A stretch of DNA of 64,000 nt, from positions 62,001 through 126,000 of the forward strand of contig JAUIRK010000504.1 in the NCBI GenBank assembly GCA_030549495.1. Reading direction: 5' to 3'. Both the position numbers and the translations under genes were made by a program. The DNA is from Nectonema munidae. Taxonomy: Eukaryota; Nematomorpha; Nectonematoida; Nectonematidae. The notes beneath the pieces were generated by a model. That model searched no databases, was not told where the DNA came from, and saw only the letters and a list, made by a program, of their open reading frames with translations. This document shows, in pieces, positions 33,649-44,051 of the stretch. Each line of letters starts with the position of its first letter. Position 1 is the first letter of the stretch.

Positions 33649-34186
33649 AAAAAATTTTGAAAATTTAAAACAAATATTTATCAGACAAAGTTACCTTATC
33701 AATCAAAAATTTTAATAAATTTATGCATGAATCAATATTGGAAAAAATTAGTAAAATTTTAATTTGAAAAAATAAATTGTGCAATCTATCAAGATTAATT
33801 TTTAAAAATTTGCTCATTATTATCTGTTTCCATATTGTGAAGAAGCTTTTAAGGTTATTTAACTTATTTTATCAAATTGTTTCCGGTACCTTAAGGGATC
33901 CTGCACAAGCAGTGACAGAGTTTTTACTTGAAGTCTTTTCAGTATTCTAAGAGCTGATTCTAGAAAATAAAATTGTTAAAACTATTAAACATGGCATTTT
34001 TTGAAAGATTTTATAAATAAAAAAGCCAAAAAAGTCTTTATCTAAGAAACTTGTGTACAATAAGCAGTTTTTCTTGTATTATAAAATAAAAATGATATAT
34101 CTTTCAAATTTTTGTATACCATATGTAAGCATTAATGTGTTTTTAAATAAAGAAGAAATAATTTTTAACTTGACCATCGTCTAGTA

Positions 34187-34388
34187 CAGTGTTTTTCAAA
34201 CTGTGGTCCCGACCTTTTAGTGGATCGCGTGAAAGGTCGTGACAAAAAAGAATGGACATATAAAGAGTCGATGTTGAATAAATGAACGTAGTGATAAGCG
34301 TTTGTCTTATTACACCTAAGTATTATGGGTCGCGATGCAAACTGTGTTTCCCGCTATGGGTCGCAGTAAAACAAGTTTAAAAACGCTG
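34187..34388. mobile_element. hAT-type MITE (202 bp)
   Basis: The ends are CAGTGTTTTTCAAACTGTGG and, on the other strand, CAGCGTTTTTAAACTTG. The flanks GTCTAGTA and GTTTAGTC are an 8-bp duplication with two changes. The inside is GGTCGCG-rich with no coding capacity. It is a non-autonomous hAT derivative, older than the neighbouring hAT at 36587. Confidence 0.8.
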
Positions 34389-34644
34389 GTTTAGTCCACT
34401 GGTTCTCTGTTGTTTTTGCGGCCCACATGGCAAAGTTTCAGTGAAAATAGGCCAATATTAAAAGAGTCCAAATTTCGAAAATTTATTGATTTATTATTTA
34501 AGAATGATGTGATTTATTAATTTTATGATATATATATATGCAGCAAATTTGATTCCGTTAAAGTAATTAGAAAAATATTTCAGAGTTAATTACAAAGCGC
34601 TTTTTATAAAAACCGTTTTACGCATTTTGTGCGGCCCTTTGGAG

Positions 34645-36578
34645 CAATGGTTGCCAAACTTTTTTTCTTGCGGAACCTTTTTACATTTTTTATAATTATA
34701 ATGGAAGCCTTATTTAATTTTATACCCCTCTTATATTAAAAGAAACATTTCATTTGAAACATACTCACGTAAATAATTGGAATATCAAATTTTAGTGAGA
34801 TGAATGCATTTGTTTGTTTGACTTGAGTATCCTTTGGAAATTTTATTTTTATATTTGATAACTGCATCATTCTCATATAGGGGGAGGCATCCAGTCTGCT
34901 ATGATAGTCTGCTTTTCGTGTTTGCATATCTTGTAAATCCTGATTCACACCAATGTGTTGTCGTAAAGGGCAGAATCATTTTGAATAAATCTAATGACCC
35001 TTCTCTAAATTTAGCCTTTAACTGAGAATCGGATGTAATTTCCATTTTACTTCTCATAATCCACTGACAGAAATCCTGTTGGTTTTTTGCTATTGTGAAT
35101 GGATTTTGCACCCAACAATGTTCTTTGTAAGGAAAATACTCAGTAAGAGATGTGGATAAGCTGTTGAGATGATCTTCAATTTCATGGAGAGTTTCTCCCT
35201 CTAATTCCATTTCCGACTCTTGAAGAAATTTAGTAAGAAGAGGAAAACAATCAAAATTACCATTCTCTACCTCTGAAATTCAGTAATGTAATTTACGAGA
35301 TAAAGATATCATATTATTTTGCGTTCGGAAAATGTTTGTTACCTTTCTTTGTAGAGAAAGGCTTGCTTCATTTAACTTTGAAAAAACATCTGCTAAATAA
35401 CTTAGAAGCACACCATACATTATTTCTTAATCTTATCAGACAAATTAAATTTATGTTCAAGAAAGTAAAACTACAATTCTTTTATCAATTCGACCATTCT
35501 TACCAAAACATTTTCTCTGAGCCACCTTACGTATGTATTAGCTTTAAATACTCTTGGTTGTAGTCGTCGAGTTTTAATAAAATTGATAATTTGCACGGCT
35601 TCGTTCAAAACTACCTTTGAAGCAGAAATTCTTTTTGTCACTAATGCGTATCTGCGAAGGATGAAGTGATAACTGCTGCAGTTATTTGAAACATTTTTTA
35701 TTCTAGTTACAGCGCCAGATAATTTTCTTATCAAAGCCTTCACTCCATCAAGTGCACACTAAAGTACATTTATCCCAACCAATACCATGATTTGTTATAT
35801 AATTATTATCAGCACGATCAAATAGATCTTTTCTTGTTGTTATGAAGCTTTTAACCATCACAGAAGAGCAAATTGTCTTCAATTGTTTTATTGAAGTCAT
35901 ATCTAACAAACACAAGTCTAACATCAGAAATATCAGGAATACGCCTCGACACCGTATTATTGGATAGAGATATAGATTCAACCTTTTGAGCTGACGTTTA
36001 ATCAAATACACATGAAACTAGACATCTTTCAATATAGGGTTTATGGTGTGTGCAAATATGGTAAGATGCTTTATATAACGCTTGAGTTGCATTTTCATTG
36101 TCTATTCTGCATATCTTTGCCATGGCATTTCTAGTTTTATTGAATCTTTTAGGTTTCCTTTCAAAAATAAATGTGCCCTTATTCTTATATTCACTATGCC
36201 TGGTCTCCATGTGTCTTTGCAACTTTGCTGGTACCAACGAACTGTTAGCTAATCTTGTGTGACAAAGTATGCAAATGACGTCTGGAGCTTCTTCATCGCC
36301 CATACTAATAAAACCATATGGCAAATACTGAAGGTCATACTATTGTTTCATTTGGCTCACTCACGCTGCCGTTTAGAAGAAGAGGGAACATGTTTCATGT
36401 CTTTTGACCAATAGTTGCAGATTGTTCCTTTGCAAGTTCACTTATTTCTGTATCTTATTTGGAGGTTGTTGCTTTACTAATCAACCCTCGATCGACTGTA
36501 GGAATGTAGCTTCACGGAACCCCTGATCTTACATCACGGAATCCTAGGGTTCCACGCAACCCAGTTTAGGAACATATG
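34645..36578 (-). mobile_element. hAT (ZBED5-like) element A, decayed
   Basis: The left end is CAATGGTTGCCAAACTTTTT. The right end, on the other strand, is CATATGTTCCTAAACTGGG. Both continue to a shared GGAACC. The flanks CTTTGGAG (34637-34644) and CTCTAGAG (36579-36586) agree at 6 of 8 bases. Broken minus-strand frames cover a BED finger (ICILCHTRLANSSLVP ... HMETRH), the core (ALVTKRISASK and RWLRENVLVRM) and the C-terminus (THWCESGFTRYANTKSRL). There are many stops and frame changes, so it is old. Confidence 0.88.
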
Positions 36579-36586
36579 CTCTAGAG

Positions 36587-37583
36587 CAGTGGTTCCCAAC
36601 CTTTTTGACGCTCCGTACTCCTAAAAAATTTAATTTTTTTTGCACCCCTTACAGTTTATGTAACGAAAATTTACAAATTTATTTAAAAGAAAAGTTGAAA
36701 TATAAAAACAACAAAAATTTGCATAATCATTTTTTATGAGGTACTATATTAACAAAAATGAAATATATGGAATAAAATGAAACAATCTGCATCCAAACAA
36801 CTTCCATTTTAAAAAATAGTTCAATTTTTATTCTCTTTTAAAAAGCTAATAATTTTATACAAAGTCCACCTCAAATTTAATCACTATTTTGCTCCTGTTT
36901 TTTGCATAAGAGTTTTTCAAAACGTGGTACTTTGCTACTGATAGCAATTCGCATATCTGCTTGTGCATTCAAGCGATTTCTAGATTTAGTCATTATTGAC
37001 AAAAGGGTACTAAATCCGGCCTCGCATAAGTAAGTTGTAACAAATGGAATAAGCATACTTTGTGCTTTTTTACAAAGTCTTGGAAACATCTCCATTGCCG
37101 AGCACCAATATTGTTCCAAAGTTTTGCTTTCAAATAGCATTTCAAAAATACAGTTTGTGCGCAATTCAATAAGATCATCTTTCAACGTTTCATCAATCGG
37201 CATATAATCCAAATTAAAAGAATATAGATTTATTATCCATTTTTCAGAGGCTTCTAGATTTCCCCTTCAAAATATCCACCAAATGACTTGGATAATATTT
37301 CCAAATGGTTACCACTTTCTTCTCGAACACTTGGAATTAGGGACTCCTCTTCATCGGTCATTTCTTCGAGTGATGGAATATTCAAAAGATTACCTTTTTC
37401 AACTCGTCGACGACAGAGATGTAACTTTTCTTTGAAAGCATTTAATTTTTCACTACATTCTAATATATTTATATTTGCTTAAAAACTAAAGTTTAGACAC
37501 TTCTTATTTTTAAATGTAGTACTTCGTACCCCCTGAGGTAAAGCGTCGCACCCCCTACGAGCGCCCCTGGTTGCGGACCCCTG
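36587..37583 (-). mobile_element. hAT element B, 997-bp deletion derivative
   Basis: The ends are CAGTGGTTCCCAACC and, on the other strand, CAGGGGTCCGCAACC. The perfect 8-bp duplication CTCTAGAG lies at 36579-36586 and 37584-37591. Only about the last 200 residues of the transposase remain: ECSEKLNAFKEKLHLC, then MDYMPIDETLKDD and YLCEAGFSTLLSIMTKSRNR. One 1-base frame shift lies near 37260. The first half of the protein, including the BED finger and catalytic Asp residues, is absent. It starts exactly at the end of element A's target duplication. Confidence 0.93.
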
Positions 37584-37790
37584 CTCTAGAGTAATGTTGG
37601 TTCTTAATTTAGCGCTTTGTTTTAAAAAAGTTGAAGACAAAAGATCTAGTCCGAAGCCTAGAGTGAGAAAGGAGGACGCTGATAAGTACTTGGAAACCTG
37701 ATTGTAATAAATGCTTTAAAATCCATGAAATCTACAAACGAACAAAATCAATTAATTATATTTTTATTCAGAAGAGGTACTTCCGATTTC

Positions 37791-37943
37791 GGGTCTTTTG
37801 GTTTATACGGCCACATCAAGTAATCGCCATTTCGTCGGCCTTTTATAGTTATTTCCTGGTTGCTTAATAAATAAATATAATTAACTATAAAAGGCAGACG
37901 AAATGGTCATTACTTGATGTGGCCGTATAAACGAAAAGACCCC
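37791..37943. repeat. Foldback (hairpin) element
   Basis: Two ~61-bp arms in inverted orientation, 37791-37851 and 37882-37943, differ at only a few bases and are separated by about 30 bp. The outer sequence begins GGGTCTTTT and continues TTTATACGGCCACATCAAG. The arms would form a strong hairpin in RNA or single-stranded DNA. It is probably a foldback MITE, but no target duplication could be assigned, so its superfamily is open. Confidence 0.85.
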
Positions 37944-38035
37944 GCGGTTTCTAATGATGAAAATATGATTGGATAAAAACATTAAATAAAGAAAAAGTAA
38001 AAGCATTGAATCAAGGAACATAAAAAGGAGATAAA

Positions 38036-39600
38036 ATGCACAAAACTAAAACATCAATTTGGAACATGGAATGTCTGGGATTTGAATTAACGCAGCAAAA
38101 TACATAAAATATGGAAATGCGAAATGAAAACGTTAAGGATACTAGTATGAGTGGCATTAATTTTTGATCCAACAGTCGAATCTAAAATACCAAGGTATAT
38201 CAATTAAAAAGTGACTGTATGAAAGATATGAAGATGTAAAATGCTAAGCTCCAGACAACACAAAAGATGATGAAGTTGAAATTTTAAACAAATGAAATTT
38301 TAAGGAATCAATAAAGGAACTACTAGGTGGAGCAAGGAATAATCTATTGTATAAAAGTGGGGAACGCTTATGTACATAAGGTATATGTGGTGTGAAGATT
38401 GCGAGTGAATATTTGGCTTCTATTCTAATTTTACTTTACGCCAAGTTTTTCCTCATTCTATTCTGATTCTTTTTTGACTATACTTTGTGAAAAAAAGTGT
38501 ATAAATACTTTGACTTCTGTGCTTATATCAACATTCACTTTTTGCTGAATAAAGCCTTGCTAGGTTTTTCCTTTCCTTTTCTACCGATTTTACATCAGTA
38601 TATAGTTGGATCGCACGGAAGAGCGGAGAACAAATGCTGATGGATTTTGGCAAAGAAAATAATTTATTCATTACAAATACTTTCTGTAAACCGAAGTAAA
38701 ATGGGTCAATCAATACACATGGCTGCTATCTCAAAAGAGAAAAACAAAGAATCAAATTGATTACATTTAGATACTCTTTACAGTAAAGTTAAATCAGGCA
38801 TGATTTAATGGAGGAAGATATTTGTAAAAATGAAGAGATGAACTGGAAAGGGACGAAAGAAATATTAGCAAAAAATGTTCAAATATCTTTCAGTGGAACT
38901 ACTAACAAAAGCAAAAATTTATGGATGAGAGAAGAAATAATAGACAAAAGTGAATTAACAAGAAGAAAACTTAAAAAAAGAGAGCGGAAAAGCCAAACAA
39001 GTATAAATTAAAATTTAGATGGATGCGAGAGGAAAGGAAATTATAAAGAAAGATCAATCTTCACAATTTAATAAAACTGATCGTATTTACTCAAAAGATG
39101 GTAAATTTTTGACAAAATGAGAAGATAGGGTCTCGATATCTGGGTTGCATGATGGAGAACAATGAGAAAAAAGTTAAAGATGCTAAAAGAAGGATTCAGC
39201 TTGGTAAAGAGACGAAAAAACAAAACATGGCTACTAAGTCGAGAAATCAAGCTTCCAACGATTGAAATTTTTTCTATCGTCGGTAACAAGTTATGGACAT
39301 ATAATGAAGAAAAGGAAAATAGTTGTGAGTATAGAAGGGTTCTAAATGTTTCATGGAGATAAAAGTTAATGGAGAGAATGAAAATAAATGGTACATTTAT
39401 TAAAAAGCATGAAGTTGAAGAAATGGAGGTATGCCGAACATGCTCTACGCCATAGAGATAGTATCAGACAAGCAATGGAAGGAAGATAGAATGGTTGCAC
39501 AATATCTTGAAATAGAGAAGCTTGGATTCCAATCAAAAAACGGCATGCTTGTTCGTAATCAGATGGAAATGGATGGACAAACACTTAAATGGTGATGGGT
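38036..39600 (+). mobile_element. LINE remnant (APE endonuclease to 3' end)
   Basis: Heavily broken plus-strand frames match an endonuclease-type LINE of the kind often annotated as craniofacial development protein 2-like. QFGTWNVWDLN near 38055 is the start of the APE endonuclease. EQMLMDFGKENNLFITNTF near 38630 is its middle. RRVLNVSWR near 39335 and WLHNILK near 39490 belong to the C-terminal region after the reverse transcriptase. The central RT motifs are not recognisable. The copy is old, with many stops and deletions. Confidence 0.72.
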
Positions 39601-40877
39601 AGCGTAACAAACGACGAGGAATGCGTTTTATTTATTTATTTTATCTCTTGGTTAAAGACGAGCATGCTGCACGAAATACAAATAATAATATGATCACTCT
39701 TATTGGGTAGAAGCACGGCTATCGGTTATCTTATTGGCTCGCGCAATTATTAGCAAAATAATCAATTTAAATACAATGTTAATTGACTAAAAATGAAACT
39801 AAAGAATTACCTGCTTGTTCATGAGCTAAAAGCATAAAAATATATCTCTTAGGCATTCACTTTTAAATATTACTTTAAATGACTAAAGTATTTTTCTGCT
39901 CATTTCAAATTAGAAAAATTTATTGGACATAGCTAATTAAGCATATATATATATATATATGATATACAAACTTTTTGCTGATTTTTCCCCTTTAACGTCC
40001 ATTTTTTAGATGATGAAAAGAGGTTTTGGAAAATTTTTTAATGGATATCTATACCTTATTTTGAGTTGTGAGTATGATGTTGTTTGACCGGAAATTGAGG
40101 GCAATGACAGGTACTTGAGAACGAAATTTTGTGATTTTGCTATTAAGAGTTTTTTATAAAAAATTTTTTATATGCAATTAAAGAAGACATATGTAATATT
40201 AATAGTTGTCAAAAAAAATTCATGTAATATTTTAAATTTTCCCAGGATCGGACCTCAAAAGCCCAATTTCATTTCGATCAAATTTCACTGAAAAACTAAA
40301 ATTAATTTTTTTTTCTAGAATATGTAGAATCGGTTATATTTTATTGTTATTTTTAAAATTTTTGAAAAATAAGAATTTTTTTTTGTATTTTTTTAAATTT
40401 TAATTTCTTGTCTTTAAAAAATGACATCAATATTCCCCATGAATCCTTCGATCACCTCTAATCACAACAACTCTTCCAGTCGACTAAGCCGATTACAGGT
40501 TCTCTTCTTCATTTACTTTTACATTCTTCTTTTACTTTACTCTTAATTTTATTCTTATTTACTTCTTCATTTACTTTTACTCCTATTCTCTTTAAAAGGA
40601 CACAGTTCGAAAATATTTGAAAATTCTTTTTCAATAAATTTTGATTCTTTTTTTCCCGTTTTATATACAATTGTATTACTCTTCAAAATGTTTATTATTC
40701 CTTTAAAAATATAATAATGGCGGCAATCTTGTAAAATAAGCTGTTGACAAAGGAAACCAAAACCCTCTCTTCTGCTACAAAAATTTTACTCGAAAAACTA
40801 TACAAATATACTTTTAGAATTTAGAGAGAAGTTTTGGCTAAAAGTTTTCTAAATGACCGCAAACACTATACATCCTT
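39601..40877. other. AT-rich DNA, nothing recognised
   Basis: No gene seen. It contains an (AT)n stretch near 39943-39961 and two near-copies of TTCTTCATTTACTTTTAC at about 40504-40575. Confidence 0.5.
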
Positions 40878-40886
40878 CAATCGCGA

Positions 40887-42717
40887 GGCAAGCGGCTATT
40901 CCTCGCCAAGAGACATTTCTCGCCATCCACATTCGGAGATGGATGAGATATAGTGATGAATTATACATTTTTCTTTCTTTTGATCGTGCCGCTTCACACT
41001 ACCACTGAGATTTCTTGCCACATGATAGTATTATTTTTCTCATCACTTCTCACTCGTTTCTTTCGCAACTAATATTTTCCTTAAATATTACTTCTCAATC
41101 TCGTGTCTAATTTTCGCAACTAATGTTTTCACGTAAAATCATGACTTCTTCTATATCAATTGGCATCACAAACCATTCAGCAAACACAATGTCACAAACT
41201 CACTTTTATAAACATTTATAATTCAAATTTTTAATTTGATTCTACGCCAATCATTTTATTTTTACTATTAAATATATTTTAAGATATACATTTATTAACT
41301 TTATAGATTTAGTTGTAAAATTATTTAAAATACCTGAAACCTTAATTAAGGATTCTAAGTTTTACCACCATATTAAGGGATAGATTATGTTCAAAACTTA
41401 TTGTGTTATGAGTAACAATGTTATAGGCGGTGAGAGGACAATTAAAGAATTGATCTGATCCCATTAGTAAAATCATACAAATGCAATCAAAAAGATTTAT
41501 CGTATTTTAGTTGGTTATGCATTTTGTATCTGTTTTGTTTTTACCTATACTCATTTAGTTAATTTGCAAGTTGCTCGTTAAGAATGAACTAGTGAATGTT
41601 AAAAAAATTAGCATATAATGATAAAATAAATTTTGCTCTATAAACGTTCAGTAAAATTATATTGCAATAATCCATAACCGTTATAAGAAATTTTTTTTTC
41701 TCGAGAATTCTCAAAATTTTGTAATCATAAAGAATCGTAATTCTTTTAAATACTCCCAATTTTATTGTACCTGAATTTTAGCTGCATACTAAGTAAAATG
41801 AATTGTCCATTCATTGAGTTTTAGTTAAATTTAGCGCTACCTATTTTATTAGTTCTATTATTAAATAAACATTTGTTGAGTATAGATAAAAATGATATTT
41901 TGAAATATATTTTTTATGATTTCAAATATTTTGTTAGATGATACTTGGGCAAGATTTTTTCGTTTTCCCACAACGGTTATGGATTGTAGAAATAAAAATT
42001 CTGTGCAGTTTATATAGCCATGAATTATTATCATTTTGTGGCTTTTTTAAAATAATTAGCAAGATGAACGAGCACGTGCCAATATTTGCTAAATTTGATA
42101 GCGAAAAAGGTAGACCAGATAAAGTTATAAAACTAAAATTTGTGTATTGTATGATTATAGTTGCAAAAGCTACTAAGATCAGACAAACTTAAAAAAATAT
42201 TCTCTCACCAGGACAACTAGAACTTTTACTGCAGTAATAGCAATCTGATCACTATTTCCATTCTTTTGTAATACTTAAATCCTTTCATGAAACATTTTCA
42301 GGTATATTTAAAAAATATTTTAATATTTAATAGTATATCTAAAAATAATATGTATATCTAAAAATAATATGATTTGCGTAGAATCAAGTTAGAAATGTGA
42401 ATTATAAATGTTTATAAAATGAGTTTGTGTATTTGTGTTTGCTGAATGGTTTGTGATGCCGCTAGATATAGAAGAAGTGATGAGAAAAATAATAGTTGCG
42501 AGAGACACGAGAGAGAAGTGATAAGGAAAATATTAGTTGCGAAAGAAACGAGTGAGAAGTGATGAGAAAAATAATACTATCATGTGGCAAGAAATTGAGT
42601 GGTAGTGTGAAAGCGGCACGATCAAAAGAAAGAAAAATGTATAATTCATCACTATATCTCATCCATCTCCTAATGTGGATGGCGAGAAATGTCTCTTGGC
42701 GAGGAATGTCCTACAAC
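40887..42717. mobile_element. Long-TIR non-autonomous DNA transposon (MULE-like?)
   Basis: An element of 1831 bp flanked by the 9-bp direct repeat CAATCGCGA (40878-40886 and 42718-42726). Its arms, about 40887-41290 and 42315-42717, are inverted copies of about 400 bp. Inside each arm, a ~40-bp word (TCACTTCTCACTCGTTTC then TTTCGCAACTAATATTTTCC) is repeated two to three times. The ~1-kb interior has only an 84-residue frame (41938-42192) with no known motif. A 9-bp duplication with long TIRs suggests a Mutator-like element, but the outermost 15-20 bp of the arms pair poorly, so family assignment is tentative. Confidence 0.75.
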
Positions 42718-42779
42718 CAATCGCGATTCTAAGCTAACTTCAATCTCCCAATGCTAATCTATCTTAGCAGCACTTCTCT

Positions 42780-43530
42780 TTACCATTCACATAAATCATA
42801 TTTTCAACTTTAAACCAGATAAAACAGAGTTCTTCTTATATGCAGATGATTGTACTATGCCATTCTACTCAAACTCTCTGAAAAACGACCTATTAAATAT
42901 TACTCAATTCTTAGCTCTAACTTTAATAATGATTGACGTAAAATAATGATTTATTTATTAATTTTACTAAAACTATACGTTTAAACGATATGTTACATCT
43001 TTCACTTGTTCCAAATGTCCTATTCAAAACCAACTGTTTGAATTATCTAGACAATTTTTGAATCATCGTTAAAATTCAATTTACACTATAATAAAGTCCG
43101 AATTGTCCTCACTATTTTGGCTGCTTCAATAAGACAAAACATAATTCAAATACTAAAAATAAATTAAGTCTTTATTATACGTTTATTCTACCCAAACTGT
43201 CATACGGTAACATTGTTTGGGCCAAATGCAGTGCGACCCATGAAAACAAACTCTGATTCAAATTTTAAACGGTCTGTGCGAAATATCACATACTTGATCC
43301 GAACAAACTTCACTTTTTATTGCTTTGCTCTTTCAATGCATAAAAATTTAAATGATGTTCACTTCTCTGACACATACTGAATGACTCTACTCTTGTCCAT
43401 AATCATAATCTTATAGGAATAAAAAAAAATTTAATAAAAAAAACTAATAAAAAATTTTCCAATCATTATTTCATACCTTTTAGAATTGAATACATTTTTT
43501 GCTTGGAATATTCTAGCTTTGGAAATAAAA
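42780..43530 (+). mobile_element. LINE reverse-transcriptase fragment
   Basis: FLYADDCTMPFYSNSL at about 42832-42880 carries the YADD catalytic box of a non-LTR reverse transcriptase. Further down, broken frames read FILPKLSYGNIVWAKC (about 43185), matching the FIxPxLxYGxxxW segment of Jockey/CR1-like LINEs. The 5' part and the rest of the RT are missing and the frame changes several times. It is an old, 5'-truncated copy. Confidence 0.78.
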
Positions 43531-43871
43531 TGCATATGCATTCTATAGTTTCAACTAATAATATTATTAAATATTTAATAAATTTTCACAAACCAGTAGA
43601 CACAAGTTATTTTTTTAAAACATTTTCTTTTTACATTGAAAGAAATGCAATTTAACACTTAGGATGCAAAGAGAGAATAACGAAATGTTTCTAACAAGTC
43701 AACGATTGCTTCAAAAACGTTTTGCTTATATAAAGGCTAATTAAGTTAGAGAGATAGATTGCTTTTATTGCTTATGACTTTCTTGAAACTAATAAAAGAT
43801 GGCTGATGGTAAAGGCTGCTGACTTCCAAAAATAAGGAATAGAGAGGAATTAAGTGTTGAAGGGGTCTTAC

Positions 43872-44051
43872 GGTGATATCTCTTCAAGCATGCCCTTCTG
43901 CATCTGTTCACCTTTTTGAAGTTGTTCGCATTGCCTCCTTTGCCAAAGTACTGCAAAGCTACGCACTGATCGATTTCGGATTCGTAGTAATATGGCATGA
44001 AGATTCGACTTCTCTGGCAGGAGCCGTGGCGCGAAGGAAGCGAACACATTT
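43872..44051 (-). CDS. Kunitz exon 3 of the inhibitor gene
   Basis: An exon of 180 bp with acceptor CAAAAATAG and donor C|GTAAGA, phase 1 at both ends. It encodes a Kunitz domain: CSLPSRHGSC, PYYYESEIDQC, GGNANNFKKVNRCRRAC. As in the last exon, the fourth cysteine is missing (YFGKGGN instead of YGGCxGN). P1 is Gln (SCQR), not a usual trypsin-inhibitor residue, so it may have lost inhibition or acquired another target. The 60-residue size is normal for the family. Confidence 0.85.

Noticed and set aside
34398-34644. A separate hAT MITE between the 34187 MITE and element A
   Set aside because: The TGCGGCCC words at both ends are direct, not inverted, so no element boundaries could be set.
41938-42192. 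Gene in the core of the long-TIR element
   Set aside because: The 84-residue frame has no recognisable motif, and a frame of this length is not striking here.
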